A stretch of DNA of 64,000 nucleotides, taken from NCBI RefSeq assembly GCF_003184905.1, contig NZ_KZ821206.1, forward strand, positions 51,443 through 115,442, given 5' to 3'. This DNA is from Bacillus sp. CGMCC 1.16541. Its GTDB lineage: Bacteria; Bacillota; Bacilli; Bacillales; Bacillaceae_H. Under the pieces are notes generated by a model. That model worked only from the letters and a program-made list of their open reading frames with translations. It had not been told where the DNA came from and searched no databases. Positions 30,478 to 39,378 of the stretch are shown here, piece by piece (position 1 is the stretch's first letter; every line of letters begins with the position of its first letter). The position numbers were made by a program, and so were the translations under genes.

Positions 30478-31830
30478 CTACGAATTCATGACATCATGTA
30501 GTTCAAGGAACTTTGTATTAAAATCACCGTCTATGAACTTTTCATGATTTAATAATTTTAAATGAAACGGTATAGTTGTGGCTACCCCTTCAATTACGAA
30601 TTCATCTAGTGCTCGTCTCATACGAGCAATGGCTTCTTCACGCGTTGGAGCATGAACAATTAATTTCGCAACCATTGAATCATAGTATGGAGGAATAGCA
30701 TATCCTGGATACACTGCTGAGTCAACACGAACCCCATATCCACCTGGAGCTAAATACATACTGATTGTCCCTGGAGAAGGCATAAAGTTCTTCTCTGGAT
30801 TCTCTGCATTGATTCGACACTCAATTGCCCAACCGTTGAATGTAATTTCTTCTTGTTTAAAGGATAGTTTGTCTCCATTTGCTACTTTAATTTGTTCTTG
30901 AATTAAATCTACCCCTGTTACCATTTCTGTAACAGGATGTTCTACCTGAATACGCGTATTCATTTCCATAAAGTAAAATTTATTTTCAATATGATCATAA
31001 ATAAACTCGACCGTTCCAGCACCTGTATAGTTAACTGCTTCAGCAGCTCTCACTGCAGCGTCTCCCATCTTTTGACGTGTTTCACCGTCTAGTGCAGGAG
31101 ATGGTGTTTCTTCTACTAACTTCTGAAGTCGACGTTGAATGGAACAATCACGTTCACCTAAATGGACCGTGTTACCATGTGTATCAGCTAACACCTGAAT
31201 TTCAACGTGTCGAAAATCTTCAATGTACTTTTCTAAATAAACCCCTGGATTTCCAAAGGCTGTCGCTGCTTCTTGTTGCGTAATTTTAATTCCCTTTTCA
31301 AGGTCCTTTTCATTACGAGCAATACGAATTCCTTTACCGCCACCACCTGCAGTTGCTTTAATAATCACTGGGTAACCAATGTCATTTGCAATATCAAGTG
31401 CTTGTTCAATAGAATCAACAATTCCTGTTGAACCAGGTACAATCGGCACTCCTGCCGCTTTCATCGTTTCACGAGCAACATCTTTTGTTCCCATTTTTGA
31501 AATAGCTTCAGGACTTGGACCTACAAATGTAATGTTACACTCTCGACATAGCTCAGCAAAGTCAGAATTCTCAGCTAAAAATCCATATCCTGGATGGATC
31601 GCATCGCACCCTGTTAATGTCGCTACACTGATAATGTTCGTAAAATTTAAATAACTATCTTTTGAAGCGGTTGGACCAATACAATAAGCTTCATCTGCTA
31701 ATTGAACATGCAAAGAGTTACGGTCTGCTTCAGAATGAACAGCGACAGCTTCAATTCCCAGTTCCTTACAAGCGCGGATAATACGGACAGCAATTTCTCC
31801 ACGATTGGCAACTAGTAACTTTTTAATCAT
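30478..31830 (-). CDS. accC: Biotin carboxylase subunit of acetyl-CoA carboxylase
   Basis: ATP-grasp enzyme that carboxylates biotin on AccB, first half-reaction of malonyl-CoA synthesis. The glycine-rich ATP loop [39 protein letters not shown] and the catalytic [16 protein letters not shown] are present. 450 residues, full length. It follows accB by 13 bp. Confidence 0.97.
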   Translation of the reverse strand: MIKKLLVANRGEIAVRIIRACKELGIEAVAVHSEADRNSLHVQLADEAYCIGPTASKDSYLNFTNIISVATLTGCDAIHPGYGFLAENSDFAELCRECNITFVGPSPEAISKMGTKDVARETMKAAGVPIVPGSTGIVDSIEQALDIANDIGYPVIIKATAGGGGKGIRIARNEKDLEKGIKITQQEAATAFGNPGVYLEKYIEDFRHVEIQVLADTHGNTVHLGERDCSIQRRLQKLVEETPSPALDGETRQKMGDAAVRAAEAVNYTGAGTVEFIYDHIENKFYFMEMNTRIQVEHPVTEMVTGVDLIQEQIKVANGDKLSFKQEEITFNGWAIECRINAENPEKNFMPSPGTISMYLAPGGYGVRVDSAVYPGYAIPPYYDSMVAKLIVHAPTREEAIARMRRALDEFVIEGVATTIPFHLKLLNHEKFIDGDFNTKFLELHDVMNS

Positions 31831-31843
31831 CTAAATACTCCCC

Positions 31844-32356
31844 TTATTGAGCTTTCACTAAGAAAAGTGGTTGTCCGTATTCTACAAGCTGTCCGTTTTC
31901 AACTAATACTTCAACGATTTCACCGTTTACTTCTGCTTCAATTTCATTAAATAGTTTCATTGCTTCTACAATACATACCACACTATCTTTGTTTACCTTA
32001 TCCCCAACTCTTGCGTATGGATCTGCATCTGGAGAAGAAGATGCATAGAATGTCCCTACCATAGGAGACGTAATTTTATGTAATGACTCATCTTGACTTG
32101 TAGCCTCTTCTTTTTCAACACCTTGATTTTCAACTGCTTTTGGTGCTTGTTGAACTGCTGCCACTGGTTGAGCTGCTTCAACAGCTGGCTGGCGTAATTC
32201 TTCTACCACGACTTGAGGAGTCGCTACTTGCTTTCCTGTAATCGCACCTTTTTTCTTTAGTTTAATTTTTGAATCTGAGTGTTCATAAACAAATTCTTCA
32301 ATTGTTGATTGATCTACTAATTTGATGATTTCGCGAATTTCTTGAATTTTTAACAA
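31844..32356 (-). CDS. accB: Biotin carboxyl carrier protein
   Basis: Carries the biotin arm of acetyl-CoA carboxylase. The N-terminal helix-rich segment ([17 protein letters not shown]) is followed by a Pro/Ala/Gln linker and the C-terminal biotinyl domain with the biotin-lysine motif EAMKLFNEI. The start is TTG at 32356, 9 nt after AGGAG and matching homologous N-termini; the frame opens at a GTG (32365) that abuts the ribosome binding site. 170 residues. First gene of accB-accC-yqhY. A TATAAT box lies at 32379-32384 on the minus strand. Confidence 0.95.
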   Translation of the reverse strand: MLKIQEIREIIKLVDQSTIEEFVYEHSDSKIKLKKKGAITGKQVATPQVVVEELRQPAVEAAQPVAAVQQAPKAVENQGVEKEEATSQDESLHKITSPMVGTFYASSSPDADPYARVGDKVNKDSVVCIVEAMKLFNEIEAEVNGEIVEVLVENGQLVEYGQPLFLVKAQ

Positions 32357-32365
32357 ACAAAACAC

Positions 32366-32855
32366 TCCTGTCTAATAAATTATACTTTTTAAACTTATCA
32401 TAATGATACGACACGTAGTGGCTTTAATTCAATAATTCAGAAAAAATATTGAAATCACTTTCATTATTTTTTGTTACTTATGTCATATCATCACACTTAT
32501 TACTTTTCTTATATAATTTTTTGTACTTTCTACTCACAGCATTTAAGTTGTCAAACTTTTTATAGTCAGTCACTTTATTCTTTTTAAGAACCATCTTCAG
32601 TTCTTATATGTATTAAAAGGGCAGTAATAATAAAAAGAGCATTATTACTTAGTGCTAAAAGTAGAATATATAACCTATTATAACTTATCTCTATCTAGAG
32701 CGCTATGTTAATTTTTCACTTGATGCTGCTCAATAAATACTATCGTACGAAAAATCACTTCTTTAGAACTATTTTGACGTAAGTGACTACAGCTTAAGCA
32801 CGCAACAAACAGGGGATGGGACACTTTTTTGTCCCATCCCCTTACTATAGATCGA
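32366..32855. other. 490-bp gap between spoIIIAH and accB
   Basis: No coding frame. It contains the leader of accB with a -10-like TATAAT (32379-32384), an AAGAAC/GTTCTT hairpin near 32586-32603, a perfect 9-bp hairpin AGTAATAAT/ATTATTACT (32623-32649) and the spoIIIA terminator. A long leader or a small RNA is possible but cannot be shown from one sequence. Confidence 0.4.
32812..32841 (-). terminator. Hairpin terminator after spoIIIAH
   Basis: GGGGATGGGACA and TGTCCCATCCCC form a perfect 12-bp stem with a 6-nt loop, 15 bp past the spoIIIAH stop. The following U run on the minus strand is poor (UGUUUGUU). Confidence 0.65.
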
Positions 32856-33497
32856 TTATTTTTCTGGCTGGAATTCTACTGCTACATTATTCGTCCCTAA
32901 CTCTCCTCTGACTAACTGAATGATATCATTTGCACGAGTAGGCGAATGCTCTTTTGCTTTAACTGTAATTTTTACTTTTCCTCCATCTGCTCGTACAAGT
33001 GCATCTCCGTATCCTTTTGATTTAATTAATGTTTCAAGTACGAGTTCTTTCTCTTCGATTTGCGATAGTTCTTGGATTTTATCCATTGCTTCACTCACTT
33101 GTTCAGCTGTTGCTCCTTTTGCTGCAGTTGCATCTGTTAATTCTTGACGTAATTTGCTACGCTCATCTGTAATATCCAGACGAAGTGCTGTGAATAGCTC
33201 GTCACTATCTACACTAGATACAACAGTTGTTTCTTTTGCATCACTTTGTTCTTTTGGATCATTGCTTTCTTTTTCATCTTTTGCACCATCTCCACTCGGC
33301 TTTTCTTCTTCACCTTCAGCAGGTTGCTCTTCTTTGCCTTCATTTGGTTTTTCATCTTTTGTTGATTCTTTATCCTCTTCTGGTGCTACCGCCATATTGC
33401 TTGGTGGTGTTTCCGGTGATGTAATATAATAGACTGATAAGACAGCGACTAAACTTAACATTGTTAATAACCAAACCGTTTGTTTTTTAAGTAACAT
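32856..33497 (-). CDS. spoIIIAH: Stage III sporulation protein AH
   Basis: Mother-cell component of the SpoIIIA-SpoIIQ channel; its C-terminal ring domain binds SpoIIQ across the intermembrane space. One N-terminal membrane segment (VWLLTMLSLVAVLSVYYI), then a very acidic Glu/Lys/Asp/Pro linker (about 35-90), then a YscJ/FliF-like domain (about 100-213). 213 residues. Last gene of the spoIIIA operon. Confidence 0.93.
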   Translation of the reverse strand: MLLKKQTVWLLTMLSLVAVLSVYYITSPETPPSNMAVAPEEDKESTKDEKPNEGKEEQPAEGEEEKPSGDGAKDEKESNDPKEQSDAKETTVVSSVDSDELFTALRLDITDERSKLRQELTDATAAKGATAEQVSEAMDKIQELSQIEEKELVLETLIKSKGYGDALVRADGGKVKITVKAKEHSPTRANDIIQLVRGELGTNNVAVEFQPEK

Positions 33498-33499
33498 TT

Positions 33500-34183
33500 T
33501 TAGTCCCCCTTAGACTTTTTAGGTAAAACAGCAACTCGGTGACTTGGCACATCTAGTACTCTCGTTACCGCTTCAACAATCCACTTTTTCACTTCAATGT
33601 TATTAGCACCTTGTGCAACAACAAGTACCCCGCGAATCTCAGGCTTTTTCGTTTTTACAACAACAGGTTTTTCTTGATTATCGGTGCGCACAATTACTAA
33701 CTGCTCATCCGTTGAACTATCTTGTACTTTTCGTGTGCCCCCTTCTCTGTCTGTTTCCTCTGTTGTTTGTGATTGAGTCACACTATTTTTCTCATATACT
33801 TTTGATTCAGTCGCATCAAGATTTACAATGACCTCAACATCGTCTACTCCAACAATGGCTTGTAATACATCTTTTAATTGAGATTCATAGTGCGCTTCAT
33901 AATTGGCCATTGATCCGGATTGAGCTGACTTCTTCTGACTGAAAGCAGGTGTATCTTCCTCTGTACTATTCACTTGAATAGTACCACCACTTGGTGCTTG
34001 CGGTTCATTTAATATCTTTAAATTACTGACTAACATAATGACAATACCAGCAGCTAACAATACACCCATATATGCTAATTTAGGTGGTTTTTTATCTGAC
34101 TTTTGATCGTCTTTATCTTCTTCCTTCTTTCTGTTTGAAAAGAACCGCCGCAAAAAGGACGGGCTATCATGATTTTTACTCAT
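33500..34183 (-). CDS. spoIIIAG: Stage III sporulation protein AG
   Basis: Forms the large ring of the feeding-tube channel between mother cell and forespore. A Lys-rich cytosolic N-terminus precedes one membrane segment (YMGVLLAAGIVIMLVSNL, about 38-56); the ring-building domain follows, ending in EVKKWIVEAVTRVLDVPSHRVAVLPK. 227 residues. The start overlaps spoIIIAF by 8 bp. Confidence 0.94.
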   Translation of the reverse strand: MSKNHDSPSFLRRFFSNRKKEEDKDDQKSDKKPPKLAYMGVLLAAGIVIMLVSNLKILNEPQAPSGGTIQVNSTEEDTPAFSQKKSAQSGSMANYEAHYESQLKDVLQAIVGVDDVEVIVNLDATESKVYEKNSVTQSQTTEETDREGGTRKVQDSSTDEQLVIVRTDNQEKPVVVKTKKPEIRGVLVVAQGANNIEVKKWIVEAVTRVLDVPSHRVAVLPKKSKGD

Positions 34184-34820
34184 TTTGTTCTAATCCCCCC
34201 TCCACGTTCACAGTAACTTTGTTAAAATCAATGCCCCATTTATTTGCGAGATACGCCGAGATGTGTGACGTTTCTTTTTGTTGTTTTTCAGTTTGTATCG
34301 GTTTGGAGGTATCGATGGACACGACTTTCACAGCCGAAACAACTTCTGACTCTGACTTTTGCGTTTCCTCACTTACAATCACTTGAACAGAATGAATACT
34401 TTCATTAACATTTTCAGGTGTTTGCTGATCAGTTGTCTCTTTTGTTTCGATGTGAATATGATTAATTGCTACACCATATTGTTCCATCAACTCCTCTTTG
34501 ACGCCTGTCTCCATTTGGACAGCCATTTGTTCTAATGTATATGCACGATTAGAGGCTTGTATTTCTTTTTTCTTTAATTCAATTAAATTTTTCATTTCTT
34601 GTTCTTCTTCTTTACTTGTCAAATTCATTGAAACTAAAAGCTTGTCTACATCCACTTTAAAAACTTGAAAAATTGGTGTAATAATAATTAGCATCAGCAA
34701 TAAACCAATCACAAGTTTTGCGTATTTTTGCAAATTTGAATTTGGCAGTAATAAATCAATAATTGTGGCAAGTAAAATGAACAACACAATATTCGTAATC
34801 CAACCTGTTAAGGCAGCCAT
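34176..34820 (-). CDS. spoIIIAF: Stage III sporulation protein AF
   Basis: Membrane component of the SpoIIIA complex. Two N-terminal membrane segments (residues about 6-25 and 34-52: VIGLLLMLIIITPIFQVF) precede a soluble domain rich in charged residues. 214 residues, family length. It sits 17 bp after spoIIIAE and overlaps spoIIIAG. Confidence 0.92.
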   Translation of the reverse strand: MAALTGWITNIVLFILLATIIDLLLPNSNLQKYAKLVIGLLLMLIIITPIFQVFKVDVDKLLVSMNLTSKEEEQEMKNLIELKKKEIQASNRAYTLEQMAVQMETGVKEELMEQYGVAINHIHIETKETTDQQTPENVNESIHSVQVIVSEETQKSESEVVSAVKVVSIDTSKPIQTEKQQKETSHISAYLANKWGIDFNKVTVNVEGGLEQNE

Positions 34821-34837
34821 CCCTTCACTCCCTACCT

Positions 34838-36013
34838 TTAACGAACCATCATGGTGACATTACTCGCTGTAATAATCACGGTTAAACATAAAAAGAACAT
34901 CAGTGATACAATCGCTAATGCAGCAAAGATATAAATAACACTTTTACTAATAATACTTAAACATGTAATAACTGGCCCACCACCAATTGGTTGAAGCAAT
35001 GCCGCGGCTAACTTATAAATAATGGCTAGCGATAAAACTTTTAAAGCTGGAAAAGCGACGATTAATAAGAGAACTGCTACTCCTGCAATGCCAACTGTAT
35101 TCTTAAGTAGCAATGACGCCCCAATCACTGCATCAGTTGCGTCGGTAAACATTCTCCCTACGACTGGAATAAAATTCCCTGTAATAAACTTTGCCGTACG
35201 AATTGTAACACCGTCTGCCACAGCAGATGCCGCACCTTGAACAGAAATCACACCTAGAAATACAGTTAGAAAAATCCCTAATAAACCAATGGCTACATTT
35301 CGAAGTAATTGGGCAAGTTGCGTGACTTTATACTGATCTGAAAGTGTACTTACGATACTTAATAAAGCAGATAAAAACAAAAGCGGCATGACAACATATT
35401 GAATCAATAACCCGCTTGTATTCATTAAGAAGATAATCATTGGATGAAAGAAAGCAGCAGAGATGATACCTCCAGATGTGGCCATTAACGCTAGCAGTAA
35501 AGGGACTAGTGCTAAAATAAACTGTGTCATCGTTTGAATGGCATGTTGCGTATAGGAAATTGCCACTTGAAAGCTGTTAAGGGCTATAATGATTAACACC
35601 ATGTAGACAAGGGCATACGCCACTTTACTAACTGCTTTTTGATCAAAAGCATTTTGCAACGTTTGTAAAAACACACTAAAAATGGTGAGCATAATTAACG
35701 TTCCCAAAAGCTTTCCATTCGCAATAATTTCGTGTAAAAAGAACTTCATAAATCCAACAAACCACTCTTTTATTGAAAACTCTTTTTCCCCATTCAAAAA
35801 ATCAACTAAACTACCTTTTTGACTTTCCGGGAGAAAACCTCCGTATTGCGTCAAAATATCATCCCAAAATGCTTTTATCTCATCTACTCCCATTGTTTCA
35901 AGTTGATTGTTTACAAGTTGTTGGGGGGGAGAAGCTTGTACTTGTTCCGGCAAGAAAAAAAAGAGCAAAAAGAAAAGAATGAGACGATAAAACCTTAGAT
36001 TTACCCACTTCAT
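34838..36013 (-). CDS. spoIIIAE: Stage III sporulation protein AE
   Basis: Polytopic membrane protein of the SpoIIIA complex. A cleavable signal sequence is seen (LILFFLLFFFLPEQVQAS), followed by about seven or eight hydrophobic spans, with GGGPVITCLSIISKS near the C-terminus. 391 residues. The start is ATG with GGGGTGAC upstream. Its role as a channel or transporter part is from B. subtilis work. Confidence 0.94.
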   Translation of the reverse strand: MKWVNLRFYRLILFFLLFFFLPEQVQASPPQQLVNNQLETMGVDEIKAFWDDILTQYGGFLPESQKGSLVDFLNGEKEFSIKEWFVGFMKFFLHEIIANGKLLGTLIMLTIFSVFLQTLQNAFDQKAVSKVAYALVYMVLIIIALNSFQVAISYTQHAIQTMTQFILALVPLLLALMATSGGIISAAFFHPMIIFLMNTSGLLIQYVVMPLLFLSALLSIVSTLSDQYKVTQLAQLLRNVAIGLLGIFLTVFLGVISVQGAASAVADGVTIRTAKFITGNFIPVVGRMFTDATDAVIGASLLLKNTVGIAGVAVLLLIVAFPALKVLSLAIIYKLAAALLQPIGGGPVITCLSIISKSVIYIFAALAIVSLMFFLCLTVIITASNVTMMVR

Positions 36014-36042
36014 TTTGTCACCCCATGGTTATAACGTGTTTT

Positions 36043-36432
36043 TTAGGTTGGCAGCATTGAGATGATCGTTTCAATAATAACTGTCAAAATTGGAATTGCC
36101 ATGGCTAAGATAAGAATCTTTCCTCCAAGCTCAATTTTTGAGGCAATGGCACCTTGACCTGCATCTTTTGTAATTTGTGCACCGAATTCTGCAATATAGG
36201 CAATTCCGATAATTTTAAGTATGGTTTCAACATAAATCATATTCACATGTGCATTTACGGATAACTTTTCAATCATGCGAATAATTTCATAGACTTGATC
36301 AATTAAAAATAAAAAGATGACACAACCAACAAATACAACAAGTAAAAACGCAAAAGAAGGTTTTTGTTCTTTTAAAATTAACGCTAAAAATGTCGCGACT
36401 AATCCTAAACCAACAATTTGGATAATCTCAAT
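36043..36432 (-). CDS. spoIIIAD: Stage III sporulation protein AD, apparent ATT start
   Basis: Membrane subunit of the SpoIIIA complex, 129 residues with about four hydrophobic spans. Translation from 36432 reads IEIIQIVGLGLVATFLALIL, the expected AD N-terminus. No ATG, GTG or TTG is available near it: the codon 8 nt after AAAGGAGG is ATT. The first in-frame ATG (36276) would remove about 52 residues including two conserved membrane spans, so it cannot be the natural start. A rare ATT initiation codon, as in infC, is the best reading. The rest is fully conserved (YVETILKIIGIAYIAEFGAQ). Confidence 0.9.
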   Translation of the reverse strand: MEIIQIVGLGLVATFLALILKEQKPSFAFLLVVFVGCVIFLFLIDQVYEIIRMIEKLSVNAHVNMIYVETILKIIGIAYIAEFGAQITKDAGQGAIASKIELGGKILILAMAIPILTVIIETIISMLPT

Positions 36433-36446
36433 CGCTAACCCCTCCT

Positions 36447-36653
36447 TTAGCCTTGAAACAGAAAGACTGCTTTAATTTTTTTAAATAAATCTTCAACAAT
36501 TGAAGCAACCATAAACAAAATATAAATAAATCCCATCAACGTAACCCAATTTGCGTAGTCTTTCTTTCCAATTTGTTCTAATATCGTGACAAGAAAAGCT
36601 ACAACAATTCCAATACCCGCTATTTGAAAGATTGTGTTCATGTCTACATTCAC
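36447..36653 (-). CDS. spoIIIAC: Stage III sporulation protein AC
   Basis: 68-residue membrane protein with two spans (IFQIAGIGIVVAFLVTIL and WVTLMGFIYILFMVASIV) and the conserved end FKKIKAVFLFQG. The start is GTG, with GGAGGAG about 8 nt upstream. It lies 14 bp before spoIIIAD; both small proteins form the membrane core of the complex. Confidence 0.93.
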   Translation of the reverse strand: MNVDMNTIFQIAGIGIVVAFLVTILEQIGKKDYANWVTLMGFIYILFMVASIVEDLFKKIKAVFLFQG

Positions 36654-36671
36654 TCTTTACTCCTCCAATCA

Positions 36672-37184
36672 CTACATCAATAAGATGACAAGTAGTAATC
36701 CCGAAAGAAATCCTAAACTCTTTACCATCTTTTCATATCGATGTTGTTTTTCGATCGCATCACTTTCTTCTCGTTCAAGATGATTGAGTGCGAGCACAAT
36801 ATGTTTTTGTTGAGAATACCGATCGTGCTGACCTAATGTTTCACCAAACTGTTTCAGCACTTCCAACTCACCTTGTTTAAATGCTGTCATCTTCCATATT
36901 TCATCAATGCTGTCATCCCAACATTGCTTTACATTTTGATTTCCTTTTTGAAGCTTAGCTGCGAATCGTTTAAATAACCACGATAATGGCTTTGGTATTT
37001 GTGATGAAAGAATCAATGATACCTCCTGCAAAGGTCGATGACTATACATAATTTCAGCTTCTAATGATCGTAATGCTGCTTTTAGTTGTCTTAATTGTCT
37101 TGGACGTTCACTTAATTGCTTAGCCATTTCAAAGCCCGTCCATGTTGATGCAAGCAAAATAAAAATGGCTCCAAATACTTTCAT
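36672..37184 (-). CDS. spoIIIAB: Stage III sporulation protein AB
   Basis: 170-residue protein with an N-terminal membrane segment (FGAIFILLASTWTGFEMA), helical middle and a C-terminal hydrophobic segment (GFLSGLLLVILLM). The fold is related to the GspF family of secretion systems. Its ATG overlaps the spoIIIAA stop (ATGA), so it is translationally coupled to the ATPase. Confidence 0.93.
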   Translation of the reverse strand: MKVFGAIFILLASTWTGFEMAKQLSERPRQLRQLKAALRSLEAEIMYSHRPLQEVSLILSSQIPKPLSWLFKRFAAKLQKGNQNVKQCWDDSIDEIWKMTAFKQGELEVLKQFGETLGQHDRYSQQKHIVLALNHLEREESDAIEKQHRYEKMVKSLGFLSGLLLVILLM

Positions 37185-38119
37185 ATGACACCACCTTCGA
37201 TAGCGCGCTGACTATGCATTCGTTTATGCGTTTCGTTGTAAATGCTTTTAATTGTTCCTGGTCCATTCTCATTTGATAAAACAATAAACCGCTTAAATAC
37301 GCCCAATTGTAATAAACCGCTTAACGTTGGTCGCCTTTTTAAATCTTCGATGTCATATCCATGAACGGTCATAACAACACGAACACCTGCATTTACCGCT
37401 TCTACAACAGCATCGCAATCTTCTTGCCTTCCTATTTCATCTACAATGATGACATCCGGGCTCATCGACCGAATCATCATCATCATTCCTTCTGCTTTAG
37501 GACAACTGTCTAACACATCCAGCCTTGTGCCAAATGTATGTTGAGGAACCCCTTTAACTGATCCTGCAATTTCAGAGCGTTCATCTACAATCCCAACTTT
37601 AATTGGTGAAATATTCTTGTCCCGAACACCAAAGCTCATCATTCGAGCCAAATCACGAATCATCGTTGTTTTGCCAGTTTGCGGAGGACCAATTAAAATC
37701 GTATTCATCCATTCTTGCTCGTATAGAAATGGTAGTAATCGGTCTGCAATCCCAATTTTCTCCTTTGCAACTCGAATATTAAATGATGTGACATCACGTA
37801 TAACTTTTACTTGACCATTTTCCGTAATGACTTTTCCCGCTAACCCTACCCGATGCCCACCCTCAATCGTCACATATCCCTTCCTTAACTCTTCTTCAAT
37901 CATATAGATTGAAAATTGACTGAGTTTATTTAAAATAAAGAGGGCATCTTCTTTTGTGGCAGTATACGAGTCAAAATAAGGATGGCTGTTTATAATAAAT
38001 TCAATGGGGCGGTTAATCCGAATGCGAATCTCTTCTAAATGATTAACTGAAGACGCAATATATCGAGAAGCTACTTCTCTTATTGAATTTGGTAACACTT
38101 GAACCACTTCGTTTAACAT
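37181..38119 (-). CDS. spoIIIAA: Stage III sporulation protein AA, ATPase
   Basis: Cytosolic mother-cell ATPase of the SpoIIIA complex, related to secretion ATPases. Walker A is IGPPQTGKTT, Walker B region DVIIVDEIGRQED, with TVHGYDIEDLKRRP after it. The start at 38119 has GAGGGG 7 nt upstream, giving 312 residues. The ATG at 38143 falls at the predicted transcription start of the sigma-E promoter, which argues against it. First gene of the eight-gene operon. Confidence 0.95.
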   Translation of the reverse strand: MLNEVVQVLPNSIREVASRYIASSVNHLEEIRIRINRPIEFIINSHPYFDSYTATKEDALFILNKLSQFSIYMIEEELRKGYVTIEGGHRVGLAGKVITENGQVKVIRDVTSFNIRVAKEKIGIADRLLPFLYEQEWMNTILIGPPQTGKTTMIRDLARMMSFGVRDKNISPIKVGIVDERSEIAGSVKGVPQHTFGTRLDVLDSCPKAEGMMMMIRSMSPDVIIVDEIGRQEDCDAVVEAVNAGVRVVMTVHGYDIEDLKRRPTLSGLLQLGVFKRFIVLSNENGPGTIKSIYNETHKRMHSQRAIEGGVI

Positions 38120-38150
38120 ACGAATCCCCTCGCGTTTTTTCATTACTTCA

Positions 38151-38179
38151 AATGTATGCGAGCTTGTTTACTTTATGAC
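38151..38179 (-). promoter_or_regulatory. Sigma-E promoter of the spoIIIA operon
   Basis: On the minus strand GTCATA (38174-38179), 15 nt, CATACATT (38151-38158), close to the sigma-E consensus. Transcription would start around 38144. Mother-cell sigma-E control of spoIIIA is established in B. subtilis. Confidence 0.75.
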
Positions 38180-38195
38180 AGCTACTCTCTGCTTC

Positions 38196-38477
38196 CTATT
38201 TAAAAATACCAATTAAAATAAAGAGTACTCCTAAGACAATAAAAGCAAGCTTTGCAAAAGATAATTGATCCGCCACGGAGACGAGTCCAATGGTAAAAGA
38301 TGCAATCATAATAAACGGACCCACAAGTGCTAGTAACCCATTAAACATTAATGCTTTTTTTACATCGTTGTTCAGTAGAATTAAGATGGCCACTGTTAAT
38401 TCAATGAATGAAGAAACAAACCTTAAACACGCCATCGTTAAAACTGAACCGTTAATCGTTTCCAACCATTGCTTCAT
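38196..38477 (-). CDS. yqhV: YqhV, DUF2619 membrane protein
   Basis: 93-residue hydrophobic protein with three membrane spans (about 10-35, 40-65, 70-92) and no catalytic motif. Matches YqhV, encoded between spoIIIAA and efp in Bacillus. Function unknown. The start is ATG with an AGGAGAGG site. It ends 17 bp upstream of the sigma-E promoter, so it is probably a separate transcript. Confidence 0.88.
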   Translation of the reverse strand: MKQWLETINGSVLTMACLRFVSSFIELTVAILILLNNDVKKALMFNGLLALVGPFIMIASFTIGLVSVADQLSFAKLAFIVLGVLFILIGIFK

Positions 38478-38747
38478 ATCGTCCTCTCCTATAAGTAATC
38501 TGTCTGTTATACGCTCTTTTGTTGTCCACTATAAAAAGTATAAGTCTAGTACAAACCTATGCTGTGATGTGTATCGTTAGCACTAATAGTTAGTAGATTC
38601 TCTCTTCTTCACACTTTTAAAGAAAACTATTTCGGCCAATTTGGTTGTTATATCCAAAACAAGATAAACAATTGATGTTTTCGTACGCTGCCTTTAACTA
38701 ACTTCCACTTGTTAACGTTTAATACGATGCATAAAAAAGCCTTAAAC

Positions 38748-38788
38748 AAAAAAGCCTCCTGCTAGGAAAATTCCTAGCAGGAGGCTTT
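38748..38788 (-). terminator. efp terminator
   Basis: AAAGCCTCCTGCTAGGAA (38751-38768) pairs perfectly over 18 bp with 38771-38788 around a 2-nt loop, followed on the minus strand by a U run. It sits 12 bp past efp. The rest of the gap to yqhV (38478-38747) is AT-rich without a recognisable gene. Confidence 0.92.
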
Positions 38789-38799
38789 CGAATTACTGA

Positions 38800-39357
38800 T
38801 TATGCGCGTGATACGTAGCTTGAATCTGTTGTATTAATAACAAGTACATCACCTTCATTAATAAAGAATGGTACTTGTACACTTAAGCCCGTTTCAAGAA
38901 TCGCTGGCTTTGTACCACCTGAAGCTGTATCACCTTTAATACCTGGCTCTGTTTCTGTTACAGTTAATTCTACCGTGTTCGGAAGCTCTACGCCAATTGT
39001 TTCAGCATGATACATCATAATTGAAACTTCCATGTTTTCTTTTAAGAATTTTAGTTCATACTCAATTTGAGCCTCTGGTAGTTCAATTTGCTCGTATGAC
39101 TCCGTATCCATGAATACGTGTTGGTCACCGTTTGCATATAAATATTGCATTTTACGGTTATCGATTTGAGCTTTCCCTACTTTTTCTCCAGCACGGAACG
39201 TTTTCTCTTGAATTGCCCCTGTACGTAAGTTACGTAATTTAGAGCGAACAAACGCAGCACCTTTACCTGGCTTTACATGTTGGAAATCAACAACACGCCA
39301 AATACCTCCATCTACTTCTACTGTTAAACCTGTACGAAAATCATTTACTGAAATCAT
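38800..39357 (-). CDS. efp: Translation elongation factor P
   Basis: Relieves ribosome stalling at polyproline stretches. Three beta-barrel domains in 185 residues; the N-terminal KOW-like domain has the modification loop [12 protein letters not shown] with Lys at the tip, and the C-terminus has [23 protein letters not shown] precedes ATG. Last gene of aroQ-yqhT-efp. Confidence 0.97.
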   Translation of the reverse strand: MISVNDFRTGLTVEVDGGIWRVVDFQHVKPGKGAAFVRSKLRNLRTGAIQEKTFRAGEKVGKAQIDNRKMQYLYANGDQHVFMDTESYEQIELPEAQIEYELKFLKENMEVSIMMYHAETIGVELPNTVELTVTETEPGIKGDTASGGTKPAILETGLSVQVPFFINEGDVLVINTTDSSYVSRA

Positions 39358-39378
39358 GAAGAAAATCCTCCTACACTT

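Noticed and set aside
33154-33429. Ser-rich plus-strand ORF over spoIIIAH
   Set aside because: Mirror of the Glu/Lys-rich linker of SpoIIIAH; low-complexity artefact.
36043-36276. Complete 77-aa gene
   Set aside because: It is the C-terminal part of SpoIIIAD; the upstream frame encodes the conserved N-terminus.
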